DNA of 29,894 nucleotides, from the NCBI GenBank assembly GCA_934339005.1, contig CAKRHR010000032.1, forward strand, positions 1 to 29,894, in the 5' to 3' direction. The stretch is from an uncultured Catenibacillus sp. (lineage in GTDB: Bacteria > Bacillota > Clostridia > Lachnospirales > Lachnospiraceae). The position numbers were made by a program, and so were the translations under genes. This document shows, in pieces, positions 1-7,677 of the stretch. Every line of letters begins with the position of its first letter. Positions within the stretch are counted from its first letter, which is position 1. The notes under the pieces were generated by a model. The model did no database searches and was not told the DNA's origin. It worked only from the letters and a program-made list of their open reading frames with translations.

Positions 1-181
1 GCTCGGGAGTTTGCTGCTCTCCGCCTGTCTTAGCCCATGTGTCAGGGTTATGGCAATACTGGCAGCGCATATGACATCCTTTTAAAAAGATGATATAACG
101 TACGCCAGGACCGTCTGCCGCTCCAAAACTCTCTATAGAGTGTATATTTCCAATGATATTTTTTTTGTTATTTTCTGCCAT
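1..181 (-). CDS. pflA: Pyruvate formate-lyase activating enzyme, N-terminal part (cut by window edge)
   Basis: This is the first 60 or so codons of a radical-SAM activase. The enzyme uses a [4Fe-4S] cluster and S-adenosylmethionine to put the glycyl radical on pyruvate formate-lyase. The visible part has the family opening (GNIHSIESFGAADGPGVRY) followed by the cluster motif CHMRCQYCHNPDTW, a CxxxCxxC site. Two in-frame ATGs exist, at 190 and 181. I chose 181 because the purine-rich AAGAAAG lies about 10 bases before it, whereas it almost touches the ATG at 190. It lies downstream of pflB on the same strand, the usual order, but 335 bases away with a hairpin between, so it may be partly or separately transcribed. 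The rest of the gene lies outside the window. Identity is secure from the motif and the neighbour. Confidence 0.93.
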   Translation of the reverse strand, partial: MAENNKKNIIGNIHSIESFGAADGPGVRYIIFLKGCHMRCQYCHNPDTWAKTGGEQQTPE

Positions 182-190
182 TTCTATCAT

Positions 191-399
191 ACTTTCTTAA
201 ATTTGTTTATATTTTTTGCTCTGCAATCTTTTTTTAAAATGTCATAGAGTTAAAGTCAAATAAAACCAGTTCATTATATTTTTAGCATAAAATCAGCAAA
301 ATATGTTACTTCTATTTATTTATATTCTACAAATATATTCTACAAAACTTCCGAATCAAAGAAATTTATTTGTGAGCAATAATAATTTCCACTTATAAT
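191..399 (-). other. AT-rich pflB-pflA spacer with weak candidate promoter
   Basis: There is no convincing coding sequence here. Read on the minus strand, a TATAAT hexamer lies at 278-273 with a poor -35-like TTTGCT about 16 bases upstream (300-295). This could drive pflA separately after the hairpin at 400-434. The -35 match is weak, so this is only a candidate. Confidence 0.3.
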
Positions 400-434
400 A
401 CAAGATGCCTGCAAATCATATGCAGACATCCTGT
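400..434 (-). terminator. Hairpin 3' of pflB
   Basis: Arms 400-413 and 421-434 form a 14-pair stem (two G-U pairs on the minus strand) with a 7-base loop, about 80 bases after the pflB stop. The run that follows is AUUAUAAG rather than a clean U tract. It may therefore be a leaky terminator or an mRNA-stabilising end rather than a full stop before pflA. Confidence 0.5.
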
Positions 435-516
435 AATTATTTTATATAAGTTTTTACTTTAATTCTGGCATCATACCATGAATTATTCCACAACAATGTT
501 GAAATTTATTCCAATA

Positions 517-2769
517 TTACATATGTTCGTGGCAGGTTCTTGCGATAACATCCATCTGCTGTTCTCTTGTCAGGTCGATGAATTTAACAGCATAACCGGA
601 TACACGGATTGTGAAGTTTGCATATTCTTCTTTTTCAGGATGTTCCATAGCATCAATGAGTTTTTCTTTGCCAAATACGTTGACATTTAAGTGATGTGCA
701 CCCTGGTCGAAGTATCCGTCAAGAATCTGAACAAGATTATCAACACGTTCGCTTTCTTCATTGCCAAGTGCGCCAGGGTTGATTGTCTGAGTATTTGAAA
801 TACCATCCAGTGCCCATTCATATGGCAGTTTTGTCAGAGAGTTTAATGAAGCAAGTAAACCATTCTGCTCTGCGCCGTAACTTGGGTTAGCACCTGGTGA
901 TAATGGTTCACCCTGTTTACGTCCGTCAGGCATAGAACCTGTAGCTTTACCGTAAACAACGTTTGATGTAATTGTCAGGATTGATGTTGTCGGTACTGAA
1001 CGACGGTATGTGTGGTGACGTTTGATCTTATCCATAAATGTACCAAGAAGCCATACACCGATTTCATCTGCTCTGTCATCATCGTTACCGTATCTTGGGA
1101 AGTCACCTTCGATTTCATAATCTTTAGCAATACCATTTTCATCACGGATCACTTTAACTTTTGCATATTTGATCGCTGAAAGTGAGTCAATGACATGTGA
1201 GAAGCCTGCGATACCTGTTGCAAATGTTCTTTCAAGGTTTGTGTCCATCAATGAAAGCTCTGCAGCTTCATAATAATATTTATCATGCATATACTGAATC
1301 AGGTTCAGTGTGTTTACATATAAATCTGCCAGCCATTCAAGCATATCATCGTAACGTTCCATTACTTCATCATAATCAAGATATTCAGATGTGATTGGAC
1401 GGTATTTAGGGCCAACCTGGTCACCTGTCTTTTCATCAATACCACCGTTGATTGCATAAAGAAGGCATTTTGCAAGGTTTGCACGGGCACCGAAGAACTG
1501 CATCTCTTTACCTGTCTGTGTTGCAGATACACAGCAGCAGATTGCGTAATCATCGCCCCATACAGGCTTCATTACGTCATCATTTTCATACTGGATGGAG
1601 CTTGTATCTACAGAAATCTTAGCTGCGTATTTTTTGAAGTTTTCAGGCAGTTTTGAAGAATAAAGGACTGTCAGGTTTGGTTCCGGTGCTGGGCCCATAT
1701 CTTCAAGTGTGTGTAAGAAACGGTAGTCTGTCTTTGTAACCATTGAACGACCGTCAACACCTGTACCTGCCACATCAACAGTTGCCCATACAGGGTCACC
1801 TGAGAATAACTGGTTGTAAGAAGGAATACGAGCGAATTTAACCATACGGAGCTTCATTGTGAAGTGGTCAACTAATTCCTGTACTTCTTTTTCTGTAATA
1901 ATACCTTTTTCCAGATCTCTTTCAAAATAGATATCAAGGAATGTAGATACACGACCTACAGACATTGCAGCACCGTTCTGTGTCTTGATGGCTGCAAGAT
2001 AACCAAAGTATAACCACTGAATAGCTTCTCTTGCATTCTGTGCCGGTTTTGAAATATCATAACCGTAAACTTTAGCCATTTCTTTCATACCTTTAAGTGC
2101 ACGAATCTGTTCAGCGATTTCTTCACGAAGACGAATAACTTCACCTTTCATGCTGCCGCTGCCGCATTTTAATTTATCTTCCTCTTTCTTTTCAATCAGG
2201 AAATCAATACCATACAGAGCCACACGTCTGTAGTCACCTACGATACGGCCACGGCCATATGTATCAGGAAGACCTGTCATAATCTTGTTGTGACGAGCTT
2301 TGAGCATTTCCGGTGTGTATGCATCAAATACGGCTGTATTATGTGTTTTATGATATTTCGTAAAGATTTCCTTTAACAGTGGGTCAACTTCATAACCATA
2401 TGTTTCGCATGCCTGTACAGCCATCTTGATACCACCATATGGCATAAATGCACGTTTTAATGGTTTATCTGTCTGAAGACCGACAACCTGTTCCAGATCT
2501 TTTAATGATTCATCGATATAACCAGGTCCATAAGCTGTCAAACCAGTAACAACCTTAGTTTCCATATCCAGGACGCCGCCCTTGGCACGTTCTTCTTTCT
2601 GAAGTTTCTGGAGTGCACCCCAAAGTTTATCTGTTGCTTCTGTAGGTTCTTCAAGAAATGTTTCATCACCATCATATGGTGTGTAGTTATCCTGAATAAA
2701 CTGACGTACATTGATTTCCTCTTTCCAAAGACGACCTTCAAATCCGTCCCATTCTTTCATCTCTACCAT
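517..2769 (-). CDS. pflB: Pyruvate formate-lyase (formate C-acetyltransferase)
   Basis: This glycyl-radical enzyme converts pyruvate and CoA to acetyl-CoA and formate in anaerobic fermentation. The 750-residue length is normal for the family. The active-site cysteines are in AICCCVSATQTG (Cys411-413; the last two match the catalytic pair of the E. coli enzyme). The radical glycine is in RVSGYAVKF, about residue 725, near the C-terminus. I chose the ATG at 2769 rather than the in-frame ATG at 2787 because AAGGAGG lies just before it and would otherwise be inside the coding sequence. The gene has its own sigma-A-type promoter at 2878-2906 and a dyad-rich leader. It follows tpiA on the same strand after a strong terminator, so it is a separate unit feeding on the glycolytic operon upstream. 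Confidence 0.98.
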   Translation of the reverse strand: MVEMKEWDGFEGRLWKEEINVRQFIQDNYTPYDGDETFLEEPTEATDKLWGALQKLQKEERAKGGVLDMETKVVTGLTAYGPGYIDESLKDLEQVVGLQTDKPLKRAFMPYGGIKMAVQACETYGYEVDPLLKEIFTKYHKTHNTAVFDAYTPEMLKARHNKIMTGLPDTYGRGRIVGDYRRVALYGIDFLIEKKEEDKLKCGSGSMKGEVIRLREEIAEQIRALKGMKEMAKVYGYDISKPAQNAREAIQWLYFGYLAAIKTQNGAAMSVGRVSTFLDIYFERDLEKGIITEKEVQELVDHFTMKLRMVKFARIPSYNQLFSGDPVWATVDVAGTGVDGRSMVTKTDYRFLHTLEDMGPAPEPNLTVLYSSKLPENFKKYAAKISVDTSSIQYENDDVMKPVWGDDYAICCCVSATQTGKEMQFFGARANLAKCLLYAINGGIDEKTGDQVGPKYRPITSEYLDYDEVMERYDDMLEWLADLYVNTLNLIQYMHDKYYYEAAELSLMDTNLERTFATGIAGFSHVIDSLSAIKYAKVKVIRDENGIAKDYEIEGDFPRYGNDDDRADEIGVWLLGTFMDKIKRHHTYRRSVPTTSILTITSNVVYGKATGSMPDGRKQGEPLSPGANPSYGAEQNGLLASLNSLTKLPYEWALDGISNTQTINPGALGNEESERVDNLVQILDGYFDQGAHHLNVNVFGKEKLIDAMEHPEKEEYANFTIRVSGYAVKFIDLTREQQMDVIARTCHEHM

Positions 2770-2840
2770 GATGAATCCTCCTTGCATTTAATAAAAATTT
2801 GTGTTTTGCACATTGCATTGGGTAGCTAAAACTAAATTGA

Positions 2841-2871
2841 AGTTAGATAAAATGGTTAGTGTAATCTAACT
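2841..2871 (-). promoter_or_regulatory. Probable operator at the pflB start site
   Basis: AGTTAGAT at 2841-2848 and ATCTAACT at 2864-2871 form a perfect 8-base inverted repeat. Nested in it is GTTAG-N6-CTAAC at 2855-2870. The promoter at 2878-2906 predicts a start near 2870, so the dyad covers +1 to about +30. This is a typical repressor position, though a leader hairpin is also possible. The TTAG-N6-CTAA layout resembles iron-dependent DtxR/IdeR boxes; the regulator itself is not known. Confidence 0.55.
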
Positions 2872-2877
2872 ACAGTC

Positions 2878-2906
2878 AGTATACATTGTTGTTATTTTTT
2901 TGTCAA
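2878..2906 (-). promoter_or_regulatory. pflB promoter
   Basis: On the minus strand TTGACA (2906-2901) is a perfect -35. A 17-base spacer separates it from TATACT (2883-2878), a 5/6 match to -10. The predicted start near 2870 gives a leader of about 100 bases to the pflB ATG. Confidence 0.85.
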
Positions 2907-3077
2907 TTACCATTTTGAATGTTTTTATTTTGATACAAAACTTTCTTGACGAAATGATGCTTTGTGTTTTGCTAATCAATTTAATGATAAATTTTATCAA
3001 AACGCACTCTTATCATAATGGAAAATATACAAATATGCAAGTCATAAATTGTAAATTTGTAAGATGGTATATCTTCA

Positions 3078-3123
3078 TTTTATAGATATTGTTGATTTTA
3101 TAGATATTGTTGATTTTATAGAT
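3078..3123. repeat. 18-bp tandem repeat, about 2.6 copies
   Basis: The unit TTTTATAGATATTGTTGA occurs at 3078-3095 and again exactly at 3096-3113, followed by the first ten bases of a third copy (3114-3123). It lies in the spacer between tpiA and the pflB promoter. Beyond the promoter, this tandem and the tpiA terminator, I see nothing else in 2907-3179. A 61-codon plus-strand frame at 2900-3085 has no credible protein character. Confidence 0.9.
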
Positions 3124-3179
3124 TAGTTTAAACATTCGGATGACTTATATTTTATTGAACCAAACTTAGAAATAACATT

Positions 3180-3243
3180 AAAACGCCACCAAACACTTTA
3201 TCTTAGCTTTTATGCTAAAAATTATCATGTTTGACGGCGCTTT
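3180..3243 (-). terminator. Terminator after tpiA
   Basis: Arms 3180-3195 and 3228-3243 pair over 16 bases, allowing G-U pairs on the minus strand. They enclose a small inner hairpin (TTAGC/GCTAA, 3203-3218 region). The minus strand then reads GGCGUUUUAAUG. The structure lies about 36 bases after the tpiA stop and would end the gap-pgk-tpiA transcript before pflB. Confidence 0.75.
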
Positions 3244-3279
3244 ATTTTGCTATATGAATTAATTTAGTATGAAAATCAA

Positions 3280-4029
3280 TTATTTGTTATAATTAACAAT
3301 CTTTCCGAAGTCTGGTTTAAGGCTTGCACCACCAACAAGGCCACCATCGATGTCTGGTTTAGCAAATAATTCAGCAGCGTTGCCTGCATTTACAGAGCCG
3401 CCGTACTGGATACGGATAGCTTCTGCTGTTGCTTCATCATAAACTTCTTTGATGCATGCACGGATTGCAGCACAAACTTCTTCAGCCTGATCTGAAGTAG
3501 CTGTTTCACCTGTACCGATAGCCCAGATTGGTTCGTAAGCGATAACGGCTGTCTTAGCCTGATCTGCTGTAACATTCTGGAAAGCAATCTTAATCTGCAT
3601 ACGGATCCAGTCAAGGTAAATACCCTGTTTTCTCTGTGTCAGGGATTCACCACAGCAGATGATAGGTGTGATGCCATGTTCGAAAGCTTTTAATACTTTT
3701 TTATTAACTGTTTCATCTGTTTCAGCGAAGTATTCACGTCTTTCTGAATGACCAATAACGACATATTTAACACCAACGTCTGTCAGCATTGCAGGTGCGA
3801 TTTCACCTGTGTATGCGCCTGATTCTTCATAAAACATATTTTCTGCACCGATGCAGATATTTGAACCTTTAGCAGCTTCCATACAAGGAATGATATCGAT
3901 AGCTGGTACGCAGAATACGACATCAACGTCTTCGTTAGCTACTAATGGTTTTAATTCGTTTACTAAAGCAACTGCTTCACTTGGAGTTTTGTTCATTTTC
4001 CAGTTGCCTGCGATAATTTTCTTACGCAT
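3280..4029 (-). CDS. tpiA: Triosephosphate isomerase
   Basis: It interconverts dihydroxyacetone phosphate and glyceraldehyde-3-phosphate in glycolysis, in the cytosol. The 249-residue length is standard. Key residues are visible: Asn and Lys in AGNWKMNK at the start, the electrophilic His in VIGHSERREYF, the catalytic Glu in AYEPIWAIGTG, and the phosphate-binding loops ending in YGGSVN and GGLVGGAS. TTAGGAG lies before the ATG at 4029. Only 21 bases separate it from pgk upstream, so pgk and tpiA are surely co-transcribed. Confidence 0.98.
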   Translation of the reverse strand: MRKKIIAGNWKMNKTPSEAVALVNELKPLVANEDVDVVFCVPAIDIIPCMEAAKGSNICIGAENMFYEESGAYTGEIAPAMLTDVGVKYVVIGHSERREYFAETDETVNKKVLKAFEHGITPIICCGESLTQRKQGIYLDWIRMQIKIAFQNVTADQAKTAVIAYEPIWAIGTGETATSDQAEEVCAAIRACIKEVYDEATAEAIRIQYGGSVNAGNAAELFAKPDIDGGLVGGASLKPDFGKIVNYNK

Positions 4030-4050
4030 GATATAATCTCCTAACTAAAA

Positions 4051-5256
4051 TTATTTATCGTTTGCTGCTGCAACGCCTGGAAGTTCTTTGCCTTCAAGGA
4101 ATTCAAGAGAAGCGCCACCACCTGTGGAGATGTGTGTCATCTTATCACCAAATCCAAGCTGGTTTACAGCTGCGGCTGAATCACCACCACCGATGATTGT
4201 TGTAGCATCTGTTTCTGCAAGTGCTTTAGCTACTGCAATTGTACCTTTAGCAAGTGTAGGGTTTTCGAATACGCCCATAGGTCCGTTCCAAACAACTGTC
4301 TTAGCTGTCTTAACAGCTTCTGCGAAAAGTTCCTGTGTCTTAGGACCGATATCACAGCCTTCTTTATCTGCAGGAATATTATCAACAGAAACAACTTCAA
4401 CATCGATTGGAGCATCGATAGGGTTAGGGAAGTCTCCAATGCAAACAACATCAAGAGGAAGAAGAAGTTTCTTACCAAGTTTTTCTGCTTTTTCAAGCAT
4501 CTCTTTACAATAATCAATCTTAGAATCATCTACAAGTGACTTACCAACTTCTTTGCCAAGGGCTTTCTGGAATGTGTAAGCCATACCACCGCCGATAATA
4601 AGTGTATCACATTTTTCGAGGAGGTTTGAGATAACATTTAATTTATCAGCAACTTTAGCACCACCAAGAATAGCAACAAAAGGACGAACCGGATTTTCTA
4701 CAGCATTGCCGAGGAAATCGATTTCTTTCTGCATCAGGTAACCAACAACTGCTGTATCAACGTACTGTGTTACACCAACGTTTGAACAATGTGCTCTGTG
4801 GGCTGTACCGAAAGCATCGTTTACAAATACGTCGCAAAGACTTGCAAGTTCTTTACTGAAAGCTTCGCCGTTCTTTGTTTCTTCTGCTCTGTAACGTGTA
4901 TTTTCAAGAAGAATCACTTCACCATCTTTCATAGCTTCTACTGCTGCTTTGGCATTAGGGCCAACAACTTCAGGGTCTGCTGCAAATTTAACTTCCTGTC
5001 CAAGAAGTTCTGATAATCTTGCTGCAACTGGTGCAAGTGATAATTCTGGCTTTGGTTCACCCTTTGGTTTGCCAAGGTGAGAACAAAGAATCACTTTGCC
5101 ACCATCAGCGATTAATTTTTTGATTGTAGGAAGTGCAGCTACAAGACGGTTTTCGTCTGTGATTTTGCCTTCTTTTAATGGAACATTGAAGTCACATCTA
5201 ACGAGGACTCTCTGGCCTTTTACGTTGATATCATCAACAGATTTTTTGTTAAGCAT
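4051..5256 (-). CDS. pgk: Phosphoglycerate kinase
   Basis: It transfers the acyl phosphate of 1,3-bisphosphoglycerate to ADP in glycolysis. The 401-residue length is typical. The N-terminal domain has the substrate-binding motif LVRCDFNVPLKEG and SHLGKPKG. The C-terminal nucleotide-binding domain has GGAKVADKLNVI, NGPMGVFE and the GGGDSAAAV and STGGGASLEFLEGK loops near the end. The ATG at 5256 follows TTGGAGG. A hairpin at 5366-5389 separates it from gap, so it may be read both by read-through and from its own start. Confidence 0.98.
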   Translation of the reverse strand: MLNKKSVDDINVKGQRVLVRCDFNVPLKEGKITDENRLVAALPTIKKLIADGGKVILCSHLGKPKGEPKPELSLAPVAARLSELLGQEVKFAADPEVVGPNAKAAVEAMKDGEVILLENTRYRAEETKNGEAFSKELASLCDVFVNDAFGTAHRAHCSNVGVTQYVDTAVVGYLMQKEIDFLGNAVENPVRPFVAILGGAKVADKLNVISNLLEKCDTLIIGGGMAYTFQKALGKEVGKSLVDDSKIDYCKEMLEKAEKLGKKLLLPLDVVCIGDFPNPIDAPIDVEVVSVDNIPADKEGCDIGPKTQELFAEAVKTAKTVVWNGPMGVFENPTLAKGTIAVAKALAETDATTIIGGGDSAAAVNQLGFGDKMTHISTGGGASLEFLEGKELPGVAAANDK

Positions 5257-5297
5257 AATATTTCCTCCAATATTACTTTTTTGACATTTATTTGCTC

Positions 5298-5359
5298 TGA
5301 AACTTATCGTTTCAAAGAATTCAATGAAAGGCTATATTGAAAATATCATTCTATATAGC
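5298..5359 (-). promoter_or_regulatory. Inverted repeats in the pgk leader
   Basis: Two small dyads lie between the gap hairpin and pgk. TGAAAC-5-GTTTCA is at 5298-5314. GCTATAT at 5331-5337 matches ATATAGC at 5353-5359 with a 15-base gap. They could be an operator or leader hairpins. No convincing -10/-35 pair is seen in this stretch. Confidence 0.35.
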
Positions 5360-5365
5360 AAAACA

Positions 5366-5389
5366 GGGCCCGGTCCAAAGACCGGACCC
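5366..5389 (-). terminator. GC-rich hairpin after gap
   Basis: GGGCCCGGTC (5366-5375) pairs with GACCGGACCC (5380-5389), ten pairs with one G-U, around a CAAA loop. It is followed on the minus strand by UGUUUUGCU. It lies about 20 bases after the gap stop and before pgk. The short U run suggests an attenuating terminator that lowers pgk-tpiA relative to gap. Confidence 0.75.
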
Positions 5390-5407
5390 CTAAGGTCGTC
5401 ATAAGAC

Positions 5408-6445
5408 TTATGCTAATTCAGCAAAGTATTTGATTGTTCTAACCATCTGGCTTGTGTATGAGTTTTCGTTATCATACCATGAAACAACCTGAACTTCGTA
5501 AAGGTCATCTGAAATCTTAGATACCATTGTCTGTGTTGCATCGAATAATGAACCATATCTCATACCGATAACGTCTGAAGATACGATAGGATCTTCGTTG
5601 TAACCATAAGATTCTGAAGCTGCTGCTTTCATAGCTGCGTTGATACCTTCAACTGTAACGTCAGCACCTTTAACAACTGCTGTAAGGATTGTTGTTGAAC
5701 CTGTTGGAACAGGAACACGCTGTGCAGAACCGATTAATTTGCCGTTAAGTTCTGGGATAACAAGACCGATAGCTTTAGCTGCACCTGTTGAGTTAGGAAC
5801 GATGTTAGCTGCACCTGCTCTTGCTCTTCTTAAGTCACCTTTTCTGTGTGGTCCGTCAAGGATCATCTGGTCACCTGTGTAAGCATGGATAGTTGACATG
5901 ATACCACTCTGGATTGGAGCATAGTCATTTAATGCTTTAGCCATAGGTGCAAGGCAGTTTGTTGTACAAGAAGCTGCAGAAATAATTGTATCTTCTGTTG
6001 TAAGAGTTTTTTCGTTAACGCTGTAAACGATTGTAGGAAGATCGTTACCTGCTGGAGCAGAAATAACAACTTTCTTAGCACCTGCATTGATATGAGCCTG
6101 TGCTTTTGCTTTTGATGTGTAGAAACCTGTACACTCAAGAACTACGTCAACACCGATTTCGCCCCAAGGAAGGTTATTAGCATCTGCTTCTTTGTAAATT
6201 GTAAGTGTCTTACCATCTACTGTGATTGTGTTTGCTTCGTCATCAGCTGATACTGTATGAAGGTTTTCACCAATCTTACCACAGTATCCACCCTGTGCTG
6301 TATCATATTTAAGAAGATCAGCTAACATGGAAGGTTTTGTTAAGTCGTTGATTGCAACAACATCATAACCTTCTGCACCAAACATCTGTCTGAATGCTAA
6401 ACGTCCAATACGTCCAAAACCATTAATCGCTACTTTTACTGCCAT
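5408..6445 (-). CDS. gap: Glyceraldehyde-3-phosphate dehydrogenase (NAD-type, phosphorylating)
   Basis: It oxidises glyceraldehyde-3-phosphate to 1,3-bisphosphoglycerate with NAD+. The Rossmann motif INGFGRIGR is at residues 7-15. Asp34 in AINDL ends the second beta strand and favours NAD over NADP. The catalytic Cys160 is in SCTTNCLAP, and the histidine base is in MSTIHAYTGDQ. The conserved WYDNENSYTSQMV is near the C-terminus. The 345-residue length is normal. TAGGAGG precedes the ATG at 6445. It is the first gene of the gap-pgk-tpiA unit, with a good promoter at 6516-6544. Confidence 0.98.
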   Translation of the reverse strand: MAVKVAINGFGRIGRLAFRQMFGAEGYDVVAINDLTKPSMLADLLKYDTAQGGYCGKIGENLHTVSADDEANTITVDGKTLTIYKEADANNLPWGEIGVDVVLECTGFYTSKAKAQAHINAGAKKVVISAPAGNDLPTIVYSVNEKTLTTEDTIISAASCTTNCLAPMAKALNDYAPIQSGIMSTIHAYTGDQMILDGPHRKGDLRRARAGAANIVPNSTGAAKAIGLVIPELNGKLIGSAQRVPVPTGSTTILTAVVKGADVTVEGINAAMKAAASESYGYNEDPIVSSDVIGMRYGSLFDATQTMVSKISDDLYEVQVVSWYDNENSYTSQMVRTIKYFAELA

Positions 6446-6515
6446 TTTAATAGTTCCTCCTAAAAATTGTTATTGTAAAGTGTTAAGGCTAATTGCCCTT
6501 TGCTTTCTAATTGTT

Positions 6516-6544
6516 ATCATACCCTCTTTTGGCATAAATTTCAA
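6516..6544 (-). promoter_or_regulatory. gap promoter
   Basis: On the minus strand TTGAAA (6544-6539), a 17-base spacer and TATGAT (6521-6516) match the vegetative sigma consensus well. This gives a start near 6508 and a leader of about 63 bases. Confidence 0.75.
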
Positions 6545-6611
6545 GTCAAAAATTTAACAAAAGAAATTTTCAACAATACGTGCATAATCTTATCACTTTC
6601 TTATTTATTTT

Positions 6612-6642
6612 TATGACATTTTCTGGTATTATGAATGTCATA
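6612..6642 (+). promoter_or_regulatory. Extended -10 promoter candidate overlapped by a dyad, upstream of the PHP gene
   Basis: TGGTATTAT at 6624-6632 is an extended -10 element on the plus strand. It sits inside a perfect 9-base inverted repeat, TATGACATT (6612-6620) and AATGTCATA (6634-6642). A second dyad, GTCATT-6-AATGAC, follows at 6666-6683. The repeated GTCAT half-site suggests an operator for the divergent gap/PHP region. The -35 is poor. Confidence 0.45.
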
Positions 6643-6727
6643 CATGTATATCTTATGTAATTTTCGTCATTTTATGTAATGACAATGAGTTTATCAATAA
6701 AAGATATATTTGATTTGTTGTTCCAAA

Positions 6728-6757
6728 ATTACGAAAACAGAATAAGTTTTACGTAAT
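6728..6757 (+). repeat. Stem-loop in the PHP-gene leader
   Basis: ATTACGAAAAC (6728-6738) pairs with GTTTT-CGTAAT (6746-6757, one bulged A) around a 7-base loop. It lies about 45 bases before the chosen start codon. Its role is unknown. Confidence 0.5.
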
Positions 6758-6801
6758 TCGATAATTTACTTAAAAATCAAATCGAAAGGATGATTTTTAT
6801 T

Positions 6802-7620
6802 ATGATATATGCAGACTGTCATATGCATTCCCACTATTCAGCAGACTCTTCTGCTTCGATGATATCAATGATAGAGTCCGCACTGTGCAAAGGATTAAAG
6901 ATAATTTGTTTTACAGAGCATATGGATTATGATTATCCACCGGAAGTCATTGATGGAGAACTTTGCCATTTTGAAGTAGATATGCCGGCTTACCGAAAGG
7001 AATTATTTGAATTAAAGAATCGATATAAATCCCAAATAGAGATTTTATATGGTATTGAGCTTGGTCTGATGCCTTATCTTGCGCCACGATATCAGGATTT
7101 TGTGTCAAAATATGATTTTGATTACATCATCGGCTCATCCCATCTTGTTAATGGACAGGACCCTTACTACCCTGAATATTTTCAAAATCGTACTGAGGCT
7201 CAGGGTTACAGGGATTATTTTGAAACCATTCCGCAAAATCTGGCTGCTTTTAAGGATTTTGACAGCTACGGTCATATCGATTATGTCGTGCGCTATGGTC
7301 CAAACCGCAACGAAGATTACACTTATGAGAAATATCATGATATTCTTGATACGATTTTAAAGGGGTTGATTGATGCCGGCAAAGCGCTTGAGGTCAATAC
7401 CGGCGGTTATAAAAAAGGACTTGGGCAGCCACATCCACAGACGGATGTATTAAAACGATATAAAGAGCTTGGTGGTGAGTTAATTACATTTGGTGCCGAT
7501 GCTCATGGACCGGAACATATCGCCGATGGTTTTGCACAGGCTGAAGAAATCTTAAAAGACATTGGATTTAAATATTATGCTGTGTATAAGCAACGCAAGC
7601 CTGTGATGTATAAATTATAA
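6802..7620 (+). CDS. hisJ: Histidinol-phosphatase, PHP/HisJ family
   Basis: This is a metal-dependent phosphoesterase of the PHP superfamily, best matched to the HisJ-type histidinol phosphatases that dephosphorylate L-histidinol phosphate in histidine synthesis. The metal-binding motifs are in order: DCHMHSHYSAD at the start, FTEHMD, YGIELGL, GSSHLV, YGHIDYVVRYG and FGADAHGPEHI near the end. The length, 272 residues, fits. The ATG at 6802 is preferred over 6790 because AAAGGA lies about 11 bases before it but touches the earlier ATG. The gene stands alone, not in a his operon, and is divergent from gap. It could therefore act on another phosphate ester; the family is sure, the substrate less so. 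Confidence 0.85.
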   Translation: MIYADCHMHSHYSADSSASMISMIESALCKGLKIICFTEHMDYDYPPEVIDGELCHFEVDMPAYRKELFELKNRYKSQIEILYGIELGLMPYLAPRYQDFVSKYDFDYIIGSSHLVNGQDPYYPEYFQNRTEAQGYRDYFETIPQNLAAFKDFDSYGHIDYVVRYGPNRNEDYTYEKYHDILDTILKGLIDAGKALEVNTGGYKKGLGQPHPQTDVLKRYKELGGELITFGADAHGPEHIADGFAQAEEILKDIGFKYYAVYKQRKPVMYKL

Positions 7621-7624
7621 AATA

Positions 7625-7665
7625 AAAGGCATCAGATTCAAATTTAAAAAGAATCCGATGCCTTT
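7625..7665. terminator. Bidirectional terminator between convergent genes
   Basis: GGCATC-A-GATTC (7628-7639) pairs with GAATC-C-GATGCC (7651-7662) around an A/T loop, flanked by A and T runs on both sides. It serves the PHP gene (stop at 7620) on the plus strand. On the minus strand, with CCUUUUAUUUUA, it serves the YhfC-like gene. Confidence 0.85.
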
Positions 7666-7677
7666 GCTTTGTTCCAG

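Noticed and set aside
2841..2871. Rex (redox) operator at pflB
   Set aside because: The dyad is GTTAG/CTAAC, not the TTGTGAA/TTAACAA-type Rex half-sites.
2900..3085. 61-codon plus-strand frame between tpiA and pflB
   Set aside because: It starts inside the pflB promoter, has low-complexity AT-driven residues and no ribosome site.
4088..4513. 141-codon plus-strand frame opposite pgk
   Set aside because: It is antisense to a strongly conserved enzyme, with composition that mirrors the pgk codons and no ribosome site.
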